A DNA stretch of 64,000 nucleotides from NCBI RefSeq assembly GCF_042652345.1, contig NZ_JBHSJJ010000022.1, positions 1 to 64,000 on the forward strand, read 5' to 3'. Origin of the DNA: Negadavirga shengliensis. GTDB lineage: Bacteria > Bacteroidota > Bacteroidia > Cytophagales > Cyclobacteriaceae. Positions 27,101-34,997 of the stretch are shown piece after piece. A program made the position numbers and the translations under genes. Numbering within the stretch: the stretch's first letter is position 1; each line of letters opens with the position of its first letter. The notes under the pieces are model-generated. The model was not told the origin of the DNA, made no database searches, and was given only the letters and a program-made list of their open reading frames with translations.

Positions 27101-28172
27101 ACAGCCCTATGATTTGTACCAGGCCAGGGTGCAGACTGAGGAAGAGGGGATGGAATTGGAAATCGATTCCCTGTTGGATATGGCCTCAAAATATTTTCCC
27201 AGCCACTCCCTTACCACCCATTACAGAAGCCAGACTTTGCCCTTGATCCATTTTTCCAATCTTCATTTTTATGACAACAGGCTATATATGCTGCCCGATC
27301 GGGAGGTGCTGAATTCAGGATACATCCCTATCCGTCTTATAAAAACAGACGGGGTTTGGGAAAACCAGATAAACAAAGAGGAGGCAGGGGAGGTGATCCG
27401 CCAACTGAAGAAAATATGGGAAGCCCATCCCAAAGATACCGTGGGAATCATCACATTTAATTATTTCCAGATGGTGCTGGTAAATGAGTTGATAGATGGG
27501 GAGTTTGGAGACAGCGGATTGGACCGGGTACGGGTAAAAAACATAGAAAACGTTCAGGGAGATGAGTATGACAGGGTGATTTTTTCGATAGGATATGCTC
27601 CTAATCCACAGGGGAAATTCACCGCAAACTTCGGGCTGCTGTCAAGAAAAGGGGGAGAGAACAGGCTGAATGTCGCCGTAACCAGAGCCAGGAAAGAAAT
27701 TGTGCTTATTACTGGACTGGGTCCCGGAAACTTCAAAGAACACCATTTGACCAATCCCGGAGTCAGGGTATTGAAGGATTACATTCAGTATGCCAAAGAG
27801 GTTCAGGAGGGGAATATGCCTGACCGCCTGCCTTTTACCCATCCTGACTATCATGAAACCTGGTCGCTAAAGAACAGATTGATCAATACTTATGGAAACC
27901 ATGAGGTTGTGGAAAACGACTATGACAAAATAATGGATTTGGAAGTCCAGGAAAACGGGAATGCCACCGCCGCCATTCTTACGGATGACCAGCGCTTCTT
28001 TGCCGCATTAAGTGCAAAAGAAGCCTTTGTGTATCACCCCCAAATGCTGACGCTCAAAAACTGGAGTATATTGTTCCTTTTCAGCCGGCAATATTGGATA
28101 GACAAGGAAGATCTATTACAGACCAAGCTTAAACTGAAAAGCACGGAAAAGGACGGAGAGGCCACCACCTAG
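24171..28172 (+). CDS. Large superfamily 1 DNA/RNA helicase (AAA_11/AAA_12, DUF4011-like N-terminus)
   Basis: A 1333-residue SF1 (UPF1/DNA2-like) helicase. The first ATG downstream of the SDR stop, 24171, is preferred over the frame's opening at 24117. Residues 12-27 (RLIDLSSGNRSVFLPK) resemble the start of DUF4011 proteins. Walker A (QGPPGTGKSQ) lies near residue 310 and Walker B (FDEASQ) near 946; between them is an insert of more than 600 residues, largely helical. GDSNQLQP, HYRSQ (about 1016), VQGDEYDRV (about 1128) and VAVTRARKE (about 1168) complete the motor. The last 100 residues resemble the MTES_1575/DUF559-type nuclease fold but lack an obvious D...E-x-K set. Relatives occur both as housekeeping and as phage-defence helicases; the role here is open. 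Confidence 0.85.
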   Translation: MLKDIFQVYFNRLIDLSSGNRSVFLPKIINSQMIDLKDFHFLNNHPAFFYITELVGRKRNVPLIQVLDSRDKNVNQLSVRLKRLHQNDRFAEEETGEKTLFVGWPFVEGKLINDQLIRCPLIFFPVSIVHEDNTWYLRKAIGEAPFINPTFLLAYSQAQGRPFDKEWLEQSLEDFSKDPIGFRTDLYHYLKNKVELNFGREIYQDKLEIFPEQSRAYFEESFKTGILKIQPYAVLGQFSQKSSSLMDDYKRLITESDHQTLEDLLSARFDHETGEEKRPQENNLYNTFPMDASQEEVLKFVKQGMSCVVQGPPGTGKSQLICNLISDFISRGKKVLVVSQKRAALDVVFERVSAQGMGNFTALVHDYRSDRKELYKKIAHQISSLESYQALNRSLDAIQLERSFSQLSRQIEKDSDFFDEYKEALYDDKECGAPVKELYLTSSMNDEITDLTQYYRYFRLDDLDAFLHDFSAYQTYYKRYEEPSSFWLHRVDFAAMGPQAVSNIKAIFEEIASVKYQTQKDLGDLLADTFEYPIIYESFEHREKLQELAKMIDSPDIFEKFKALMGYDKSVFDRLWLENKIEMIGRLFSGAGIEWSTPDEEVEPMLEKTIHASDQMDSWIGKIMLRFDSRKYGDVVALLETNGLKKTKEGLGILAQKLENRMNLSHQYTLLSQKSWIKLPSKPFDLAEFVEVTNVLTAAVRSRFIMTDLGVLSTYIFKAKLSYGHFHNLLAEMIRITAWMADHFPSWQKYLTEIQIKHLLSTADEEKLIPVKIRLAKDIDDLVRYDGLKKKMNEVERKVVEKLIDEFPDKEFEELKQIFLSSLKLSWVGHLEAKYPVLKEIHDSQIKQRIQDFGNAVEEKLKVARFIVEMRLREDVCKNLEYNRLNNMITYRELNHQVLKKRQVWAIKKLVEEFDEEVFRLMPCWLASPETASALFPLRPCFDLVIFDEASQCYFERGLPIMLRGRQVVVAGDSNQLQPYDLYQARVQTEEEGMELEIDSLLDMASKYFPSHSLTTHYRSQTLPLIHFSNLHFYDNRLYMLPDREVLNSGYIPIRLIKTDGVWENQINKEEAGEVIRQLKKIWEAHPKDTVGIITFNYFQMVLVNELIDGEFGDSGLDRVRVKNIENVQGDEYDRVIFSIGYAPNPQGKFTANFGLLSRKGGENRLNVAVTRARKEIVLITGLGPGNFKEHHLTNPGVRVLKDYIQYAKEVQEGNMPDRLPFTHPDYHETWSLKNRLINTYGNHEVVENDYDKIMDLEVQENGNATAAILTDDQRFFAALSAKEAFVYHPQMLTLKNWSILFLFSRQYWIDKEDLLQTKLKLKSTEKDGEATT

Positions 28173-28528
28173 GGATCAAGTCAGGGACCGGTTTTCGGGT
28201 CAACCAATGAATTTATTGTCCACGCCTGCCTGCACGCTGTCGCCATAGCTTTAGCGTAGGTGCCCGGCAGTCAGGAATTCCACCAATTGACACGAATTTC
28301 ATGAAATGGTTCAGATCGTTGAGCCGTTTTTCCAAATATATAATTTCATCCAAATTATCTCCATCCTTCGTGCTGATTCCCCGAATGTCATTGACCGGGT
28401 TCGGGGCGGCCTGTGTAGACCTGTCCCGGACTTGGTTCGGGGGACTTGTTCGGGATTCGTGGACAACCATATGCCGCCGGAATTAGCTGTAACACCAACA
28501 AATTACCCGAATAACATTTGAGTTGACG
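28173..28528. repeat. Intergenic repeat element with short inverted ends
   Basis: 356 bases without a gene. Blocks at 28209-28224 and 28287-28317 recur at 63735-63750 and 63810-63840 in the same order and direction. TTGTCCACG at 28216-28224 is inverted at 28458-28466 (CGTGGACAA), so the element has short terminal inverted repeats. Inside, a CCCGGACTTGGTTCGGGGG-type palindromic motif (about 28423-28443) is related in style to the one at 61680-61703. It looks like a non-coding mobile or REP-type element. Confidence 0.6.
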
Positions 28529-29014
28529 CTAGTTTTTAGAAGGAGAAGTGATTTTTAATCCGACAGCTTCAATTCCTTTCAGGGTATCCTTTCTCATATA
28601 CTGGACAAACTGGATTTTGCTTCGGTCATCCATCCCGCCAAATGGCAGGGTGTCATACAAAGTCAGCCGGTTTCCAAAACCCCGTCCGCTTGGTTTCCCG
28701 GTTTTGGAATCGAAAAGCCCCAAGTTGATCAAGGTGTCTTTTTTTATATGACCCACACTGTCTTTTAGAAAACAGCGTACATAGAGGTTATGAAATTCAT
28801 AGTCATCATTGTATCTCACTCCTATTGTAGTGATCACATGATCATACGCCAGGCCGCTTAACTCACTTAACTCATATGTAACCGTATCGGACACTGCCCA
28901 ACTCAGTGACTTAAAGCCAGTGAATTCTTCAAATATCCTATTTTCACTGCATGAGAAAAACCAAAACGAAAGCAAAAAAAGAAAAAAAGATGGGGAAATC
29001 CGGTTAAATCTCAT
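28529..29014 (-). CDS. gldH: Gliding motility lipoprotein GldH
   Basis: Lipoprotein needed for gliding and linked to the type IX secretion apparatus in Bacteroidota. 161 residues from the ATG at 29014; the ATG at 29026 would add MAIQ. A hydrophobic signal ends in FFSCSEN (Cys22). The mature part includes the family's WAVSDTVTYELSEL and a late NRLTLYDTLPFGG segment. The start overlaps the end of the ricT-like gene by 11 bases; this gene pair is a common arrangement in the phylum. The longer open frame to 29194 is a shadow of the neighbour. Confidence 0.88.
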   Translation of the reverse strand: MRFNRISPSFFLFLLSFWFFSCSENRIFEEFTGFKSLSWAVSDTVTYELSELSGLAYDHVITTIGVRYNDDYEFHNLYVRCFLKDSVGHIKKDTLINLGLFDSKTGKPSGRGFGNRLTLYDTLPFGGMDDRSKIQFVQYMRKDTLKGIEAVGLKITSPSKN

Positions 29015-30392
29015 TTGTATTGCCATTGTTGGGTCTGTTTTGCCCTCTTTTTTTATTATAGTTTCGTTTTTTGCTGGTTTTTTGCCCTCCTTCTTTTTTG
29101 TTAACGGCATCCTGGGTATTTTGAGGTGGGCTTCCTTGGTTCCGCGCCTGATTTCTTGGGCTTTTTCTGTTTCCTTTACGGTTTTTTTGCCCACTGTTTT
29201 TGGTCCTGTCCGTAGTGGTCTGCCGTGGCCCAGGTTTTAGTTCCGGCTGAACGGATAGGCTATCCACGCCGGTCTTTTTAGGCTTTGCTTTTCTTTTTTT
29301 CTTTTTCTTGGATTGGGAAAACTTTTTGTCCAACAATTCCAGGTCCTTATTGGATTTGCCGGTTTCTACTTCGCCTTCAAAAGCCTTATCCTGCTTGAGA
29401 TTGAAAGGCATAATTCCTCCTTCGTTCATCTCAAGGATATCTTTTACCCTTTCACAATCGATAGAGTGCCAATTATTGTCGTCGTTGTAGCTGAACCACA
29501 TCAGCTTTCTGAAAATATCCGTTTTTTGGAGTTTTGCAGGCCCTGCTTCTGTCTGCAGCGGTTTGTCTACGGATGGGATATCCTTAAGTGCGGCCATATA
29601 GCTGTCAAGCTCATAATTCAGACAACACTTTAACCGGCCACATTGCCCGGAAAGCTTGCTTGGATTCAGGGAAAGGTTTTGGTAACGGGCTGCTGAAGTG
29701 GTTACACTTTTAAAATCGTGGATCCAGGTCGCACAACATAATTCCCTGCCGCATACTCCTATTCCACCAAGCCGCCCGGCTTCCTGACGAAGGCTTATCT
29801 GCCTCATTTCCACGCGTATTTTGAATTCAGACGCAAGGATCTTGATGAGTTCTCTGAAGTCCACCCTGTCATCAGCGGAATAATAGAAGGTGGCCTTTGA
29901 ATTGTCGGCTTGGTACTCGATGTCAGAAAGTTTCATTTCCAGTCCCAGTTCCTCAATGATCTGCTTGCTTCTGTATAAGGTAGGGATTTCCCTGTTTTTG
30001 GCCTCCTGCCACTTTTCCAGATCCTTTTGGTTCGCAAGCCGGTAAATCTTTAAAATGTTATCGTCATTCTTGATTTTCCTTTTTTGCATCTGAAGCCGCA
30101 CAAGTTCTCCCTGTAGCGAAATGTAACCTATATGGTGGCCATTGGGAACATCCACGACCACTGGGTCACCGGTGGTGAGCTGTAGATGGTCTACATTTCT
30201 GAAATAATCTTTCCGTCCTCCTTTGAACTTCACCTCTATGATGTCGAATTTATCCACTTCAGGTATCCCCATATGGGATAACCAGTCAAAAGAGTTCATT
30301 TTATTGCAATCGCCCGTACCGCAGCTGCCGTTATTCTGACAGCCCCCGACAGTAGCCGGGTTGCCGGTAGAGCAGTTATTACATCCTGCCAT
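29004..30392 (-). CDS. PSP1-domain protein (RicT/YaaT-like)
   Basis: 462 residues. The N-terminus is cysteine-rich (CNNCS, GGCQNNGSCGTGDC). The PSP1 C-terminal domain spans about residues 130-240 with GRLGGIGVCGRELCCATW and SGQCGRLKCCLNYEL, the conserved cysteine pairs. In Bacillus the homologue RicT forms a complex with two [4Fe-4S] clusters that promotes RNase Y maturation of transcripts; the role in Bacteroidota is not established. The last 130 residues are a very basic, low-complexity Lys/Asn/Gln/Arg tail that may bind nucleic acid. It is in an operon with recQ, purD and gldH. Confidence 0.88.
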   Translation of the reverse strand: MAGCNNCSTGNPATVGGCQNNGSCGTGDCNKMNSFDWLSHMGIPEVDKFDIIEVKFKGGRKDYFRNVDHLQLTTGDPVVVDVPNGHHIGYISLQGELVRLQMQKRKIKNDDNILKIYRLANQKDLEKWQEAKNREIPTLYRSKQIIEELGLEMKLSDIEYQADNSKATFYYSADDRVDFRELIKILASEFKIRVEMRQISLRQEAGRLGGIGVCGRELCCATWIHDFKSVTTSAARYQNLSLNPSKLSGQCGRLKCCLNYELDSYMAALKDIPSVDKPLQTEAGPAKLQKTDIFRKLMWFSYNDDNNWHSIDCERVKDILEMNEGGIMPFNLKQDKAFEGEVETGKSNKDLELLDKKFSQSKKKKKRKAKPKKTGVDSLSVQPELKPGPRQTTTDRTKNSGQKNRKGNRKSPRNQARNQGSPPQNTQDAVNKKEGGQKTSKKRNYNKKRGQNRPNNGNTNEI

Positions 30393-30437
30393 AATATTAT
30401 ATTTTAGGGAGTTGCCTCCTCGTGAATATGGGAAATT

Positions 30438-31733
30438 TCATTTTGCGTAAGCCAGTATATCCTGTCCGATATCCCTACGGTAATTTACATTTTCCCAACT
30501 GATCTGACTGACTCTTTCATATGCGTTAGAAATGGCTTCCTCCACACTTTTCCCCTTTCCTGTAATGCCGAGCACCCTGCCTCCATTTGTTTGGACAGTG
30601 CCATCTTTTGTCAAAGATGTACCCGCATGAAAAGTGATCGATGAAGTGTTGTTATCCGCATGAAGTCCAGTTATTTTTTTTCCTTTTTCGTAGGACTCAG
30701 GATATCCTCCTGCTACCATAACGACTGTTGAAGTAACGAAATTCTCGGTTTGCAAGGTATAATTGGCCAAGCCTTTGGTGGCTATGGCTTTCAAAAGTGC
30801 CACAAAGTCACTTTTTATCCTTGGCAATACGGCCTGCGTTTCCGGGTCCCCCATCCTTACATTGTATTCTATCACCTTGGGTTGGCCGTCGACGTTCATT
30901 AGCCCGATGAAAAGAAAACCCCGGTAATCTATGTTTTCTTTTTTTAGCCCTTCGATGGTGGGCTTGACGATTTCTTCCTCAACTTTATCCATGAAAGCCT
31001 GGTCCGCAAAAGGCACAGGGCTTATGGCCCCCATACCACCTGTATTGGGCCCCGTATCTTTTTCACCAATTCTTTTATAGTCCTTTGCCTCAGGGAGGAT
31101 TTTGTAACTTTCCCCGTCGGTGGCTACAAACACCGACAGTTCTATTCCGGAAAGGAATTCCTCAATCACCACCTTCGCTGATGCTTCTCCGAATTTCTTT
31201 TCCAACAACATTTCCCTGAAGCTTGCTTCCGCTTCCTCGTAGGATTGACAGATGAGCACGCCTTTTCCAGCTGCCAGGCCATCAGCCTTCAATACCACCG
31301 GTAACTTTTGTTTCCGGATAAAAGAAAGTCCTTCATTTAATGTGTCTTCGGTAAAGGTATCATACCCGGCAGTGGGGATGTTATTCGCTTTCATGAACTG
31401 CTTGGAAAAATCCTTGCTGCCCTCCAAGGTGGCCCCAAGTTGGTCCGGACCTACTATGGGCAGATGAGATGTTTCGGGATTGCTGCTCAAATAATTTCTT
31501 AATCCCTTCACCAAGGGTTCTTCGGGTCCCACAACCAAAAGATCAACAGATTCCCTTATACATGTGTCCTTGATGTTCTGAAAGTCGGTTACGTTTATGG
31601 GGAGGTTAATGCCCAATTCGGATGTTCCGGCATTTCCGGGGGCAATGTATAATTTTTTGCAGAGATTACTTTGTTTTATTTTCCAGGCAAAAGCATGTTC
31701 TCTTCCGCCGCTACCTACCAGCAATATGTTCAT
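30438..31733 (-). CDS. purD: Phosphoribosylamine-glycine ligase PurD
   Basis: Second step of purine synthesis: ATP-dependent joining of glycine to phosphoribosylamine. 431 residues with GARS_N at the start (LLVGSGGREHAFAWK), the ATP-grasp domain with LKADGLAAGKGV and GPNTGGMGAISP, the metal-binding EYNVRMGDPETQ, and GARS_C at the end. It starts 14 bases after the recQ stop, so it is read from the same transcript; no other pur gene is adjacent. Confidence 0.96.
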   Translation of the reverse strand: MNILLVGSGGREHAFAWKIKQSNLCKKLYIAPGNAGTSELGINLPINVTDFQNIKDTCIRESVDLLVVGPEEPLVKGLRNYLSSNPETSHLPIVGPDQLGATLEGSKDFSKQFMKANNIPTAGYDTFTEDTLNEGLSFIRKQKLPVVLKADGLAAGKGVLICQSYEEAEASFREMLLEKKFGEASAKVVIEEFLSGIELSVFVATDGESYKILPEAKDYKRIGEKDTGPNTGGMGAISPVPFADQAFMDKVEEEIVKPTIEGLKKENIDYRGFLFIGLMNVDGQPKVIEYNVRMGDPETQAVLPRIKSDFVALLKAIATKGLANYTLQTENFVTSTVVMVAGGYPESYEKGKKITGLHADNNTSSITFHAGTSLTKDGTVQTNGGRVLGITGKGKSVEEAISNAYERVSQISWENVNYRRDIGQDILAYAK

Positions 31734-31747
31734 TTGTTTCTTTTGGT

Positions 31748-33925
31748 TTAATTTGCATGGTCTGATATGAATTTGATCCGGTATACCCTGATCTCTTCTT
31801 CCGAAAAGTCGTCGTCTTCCAGCTCCAGCATGGCATCCCGGATTTTGTCAGTATCAGCCGTCATGAAATAATCGTGGAGGATGTCTTCCCGCTCATCGTC
31901 CATGATGTTGTGTATATAATAGTTGATATTCAGTTTAGTGCCGCTGTATATGATCTGTTCAATTTCATGCAGGAGTTCCCCCATGCTGATGTTCAGATTG
32001 TTGGCGATTTCATCCAGATCGATTTTCCTGTCAATCTGTTGGATGATGGATATTTTTACTTTAGACCTGGTGCCTGATGTTTTGACGACCACATCTGAAG
32101 CCGTGATGATCTCGTTTTCCTCCACATAATTTTCAATGAGTTTCAGAAAGCTAGCGCCAAACTTGGCTACTTTTCCCATTCCGACCCCGTTTATCTGAGC
32201 CAGTTCGTCACGGGTAGTAGGATATACGGTAGCCATTTCTTCTAAAGAAGGGTCTTGAAAAATTACGTAAGGGGGGAGGTTTTTGGCCTTGGCTACTTTT
32301 TTCCTTTCAGCTTTCAGCAACTCAAAAAGCTTTTCGTCGTAAGCTTTTCCCATGCCGCCCATCTCTTCCGAAGATACAGTTTCTGACATTTCTTCAAAAT
32401 TGTGGTTTTTGCTTAAGGTTACGGGATAGGGGTTTTTTTCGAAACTTTCACTTTTATCAGAAAGCAGGATAACGCCATAATTTTCAATATCTTTTTCCAA
32501 AAGCCCAAAGATCATGGCCTGCCTGATCACTGTTTTCCAATGAACTTCATCCTGTTCTCTGCCCCTACCAAAGACAGAGAGCCTGTCGTGATGGTAACTT
32601 TCAATATAATCATCTTTTTCCCCTCTGATGAGGCTGACGATATGATCCATGCTAAAGCGTTGTTTCGTCTCTTTGACCGCTTTTATTACCGTCAAAACGT
32701 CTTCTTGGCCATCAAAGGTTTCTTTGGACTTTTTGCAGTTATCGCAATAGCCACAGTCTTTTTCAAGGCTTTCTCCAAAATAATGGAGCAAAAACCTCCG
32801 CCGGCATACCGAACTTTCAGCATACGCGGCCATTTCCTGTAAGAGCACCTTGGCATTTTCCCGCTCGTTTACCGGTTTGTCCTTGTTGAATTTCTCCAGT
32901 TTGATGATATCATCGTAACGGTAAAACATCAGACAGTGGCCTTCCAGACCATCTCTTCCTGCCCTTCCGGTTTCTTGGTAATAGCCCTCCAATGATTTGG
33001 GGACATCGTAATGGATCACATATCTCACATCGGGCTTGTCGATCCCCATGCCAAAAGCAATGGTGGCAACGATGACGTCCACCTCCTCATTAAGGAAATC
33101 GTCTTGGTTTTTTACCCTTACATTTCCTTCAAGTCCCGCATGATAGGGGGCTGAACTGATTCCGTTGACCTTAAGAAGTTCCGCTATTTCCTCCACTTTT
33201 TTTCTGCTGAGGCAATAAATGATCCCGGATTTCCCCTTTTGTGACTTGATATATTTGATGATCTCTTTCTTGGTTTCGTTCTTAACTTTGGGCCTGACTT
33301 CGTAATACAGGTTGGTCCTGTTAAAAGAAGATTTATAAAGGTCTGCCTCCTCCATCTGGAGGTTGCGCTGTATGTCCTGCTGCACTTTGGGAGTGGCTGT
33401 CGCCGTCAAAGCGATGACAGGTAAATTATTGCCGATCTGGGCGATGATTGATTTTATTTTCCGGTACTCGGGCCTGAAGTCATGCCCCCATTCTGAGATG
33501 CAATGGGCTTCATCAATGGCCACAAAACTGACATTAGCCGTTTTAAGGAAGTTGACGTTTTCTTCTTTTGTGAGGGACTCAGGTGCCACATACAGTAATT
33601 TGGTCAGACCGGACTGGACTTCGCTCTTGACCTTGTTGGTTTCTGATTTACTGAGGGTGGAGTTAAGAAAATGGGCATTGATCCCAAAGCTGTTGAGCTG
33701 ATCTACCTGGTTTTTCATCAAGGCAATCAGAGGAGAGATGACAATGGCTGTACCTTCTTTGATAACGGCAGGAAGCTGATAGCAGAGAGATTTCCCTGCT
33801 CCGGTAGGCATGATGACAAAGGTATTATTCCCTTCTAATATATTGTCGACAATTGCTTGCTGGTTTCCTCTGAATTGGTTGAAACCGAATATTCTCTTTA
33901 GGTTTTCTTTTACAATATTATCCAC
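31748..33925 (-). CDS. recQ: ATP-dependent DNA helicase RecQ
   Basis: 3'-5' SF2 DNA helicase in recombination repair. 725 residues. Helicase core with IMPTGAGKSLCYQLP (motif I), DEAHCISEWGHDFRPEY (motif II and the RecQ aromatic loop), ATATP, and GRAGRDG (motif VI). The RQC zinc site has CRRRFLLHYFGE and CGYCDNC. A winged helix and an HRDC domain (about 525-600) follow. An acidic C-terminal extension (ELEDDDFSEEEIRVY) is common in Bacteroidota RecQ. First gene of the recQ-purD-ricT-gldH unit; its 5' end faces kdsD across a 100-base promoter region. Confidence 0.96.
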   Translation of the reverse strand: MDNIVKENLKRIFGFNQFRGNQQAIVDNILEGNNTFVIMPTGAGKSLCYQLPAVIKEGTAIVISPLIALMKNQVDQLNSFGINAHFLNSTLSKSETNKVKSEVQSGLTKLLYVAPESLTKEENVNFLKTANVSFVAIDEAHCISEWGHDFRPEYRKIKSIIAQIGNNLPVIALTATATPKVQQDIQRNLQMEEADLYKSSFNRTNLYYEVRPKVKNETKKEIIKYIKSQKGKSGIIYCLSRKKVEEIAELLKVNGISSAPYHAGLEGNVRVKNQDDFLNEEVDVIVATIAFGMGIDKPDVRYVIHYDVPKSLEGYYQETGRAGRDGLEGHCLMFYRYDDIIKLEKFNKDKPVNERENAKVLLQEMAAYAESSVCRRRFLLHYFGESLEKDCGYCDNCKKSKETFDGQEDVLTVIKAVKETKQRFSMDHIVSLIRGEKDDYIESYHHDRLSVFGRGREQDEVHWKTVIRQAMIFGLLEKDIENYGVILLSDKSESFEKNPYPVTLSKNHNFEEMSETVSSEEMGGMGKAYDEKLFELLKAERKKVAKAKNLPPYVIFQDPSLEEMATVYPTTRDELAQINGVGMGKVAKFGASFLKLIENYVEENEIITASDVVVKTSGTRSKVKISIIQQIDRKIDLDEIANNLNISMGELLHEIEQIIYSGTKLNINYYIHNIMDDEREDILHDYFMTADTDKIRDAMLELEDDDFSEEEIRVYRIKFISDHAN

Positions 33926-33988
33926 TTCACATTTAGGTTAATGAGTTGCACCTTGCTAGCCATTAAAAGATTAATGTATTTCTTTTCC

Positions 33989-33996
33989 TACCTTTG
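33989..33996 (+). promoter_or_regulatory. Bacteroidota -7 box before kdsD
   Basis: TACCTTTG exactly fits TAnnTTTG, 29 bases before the TTG start of kdsD. No clear -33 TTTG is visible at the usual spacing. Confidence 0.6.
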
Positions 33997-34025
33997 TACA
34001 AAATTAACAATTAACAACTGTAAAA

Positions 34026-34994
34026 TTGAAATTACTAAAAAATATTAAAAGCACTGCTATAAAAGTACTTCAAAACGAATCAGATGCCATCAGAAATATG
34101 ATAAATTTTGTAGACAGCGACTTTGAAGCCTGTGTGAGTGATATATTGGCATCTCCGGGCAGGGTAGTGGTCACAGGCATCGGTAAAAGCGCCATTATAT
34201 CAAATAAAATTGTAGCAACACTGAATTCCACCGGAACTCCTTCTTTATTTATGCATGCAGCCGATGCAATTCATGGGGATTTGGGTATGATAAAAAAAGA
34301 AGATTTCGTAATATGCGTATCGAAAAGCGGAAATACCCCCGAGATTAAAGTTCTGGTACCACTTTTAAAAAGATCAGGTAATAAATTGGTGGCATTGGTA
34401 TGCAATATAAATAGTTATCTGGCCGAGCAGTCGGATTATGTTCTCAATGCCAGCATCACGGAGGAGGCCTGCCCTAATAATTTGGCGCCCACGACCAGTA
34501 CTACCGCACAGTTGGCGTTAGGGGATGCATTGGCCATATGCCTGCTTGAAGCAAGAGGGTTTACCGCGGCTGATTTCGCCAGATACCATCCCGGAGGATC
34601 TTTGGGCAAGCAACTTTACCTTACCGTGGGAGATATCATGGACAGACAGCTGCTGCCGGCAGTGGGAGAAGCGGCCTCATTAAAAGATGTTATATTGGAA
34701 ATCAGCAGTAAAAGGCTGGGAGCAACCGCCGTATTGGATGAAAACCGGAATCTTAAAGGAATCATTACGGACGGCGACTTAAGGAGGATGCTTCAGCAGA
34801 ATCCCGATCTCTCTAAAATAAAAGCAAAGGAAATCATGACAGATTCTCCTAAGACGATCATGTCCAATGAATATGCCATCAGAGCATTGAATATGATGAA
34901 AGCCCATAATATTACTCAACTGGTGGTTCAGGATGGCAAAAGAACGGTAGGGTTTATTCATATTCATGATTTGATGAAAGAAGGCATAGTTTAG
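34026..34994 (+). CDS. kdsD: Arabinose-5-phosphate isomerase KdsD/KpsF
   Basis: Converts ribulose-5-phosphate to arabinose-5-phosphate, the first committed step to Kdo. 322 residues: a SIS domain (GRVVVTGIGKSAIISNK, CVSKSGNTPEI) and two CBS domains (about 200-322). The reading frame begins at TTG 34026; the first in-frame ATG (24 codons on) would remove a conserved helix, so TTG is chosen. manC starts 3 bases after the stop, which makes a two-gene nucleotide-sugar operon. Confidence 0.94.
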   Translation: MKLLKNIKSTAIKVLQNESDAIRNMINFVDSDFEACVSDILASPGRVVVTGIGKSAIISNKIVATLNSTGTPSLFMHAADAIHGDLGMIKKEDFVICVSKSGNTPEIKVLVPLLKRSGNKLVALVCNINSYLAEQSDYVLNASITEEACPNNLAPTTSTTAQLALGDALAICLLEARGFTAADFARYHPGGSLGKQLYLTVGDIMDRQLLPAVGEAASLKDVILEISSKRLGATAVLDENRNLKGIITDGDLRRMLQQNPDLSKIKAKEIMTDSPKTIMSNEYAIRALNMMKAHNITQLVVQDGKRTVGFIHIHDLMKEGIV

Positions 34995-34997
34995 ACA

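Noticed and set aside
24171..28172. A complete multi-gene defence system around the helicase
   Set aside because: Neighbours are an SDR, a repeat and housekeeping genes, so only a single-protein role could be considered.
28381..28470. Possible tRNA-like or rRNA-like fragment in the G+C-rich gap
   Set aside because: No cloverleaf or T-loop sequence is present; the palindromic motifs fit a REP-type repeat better.
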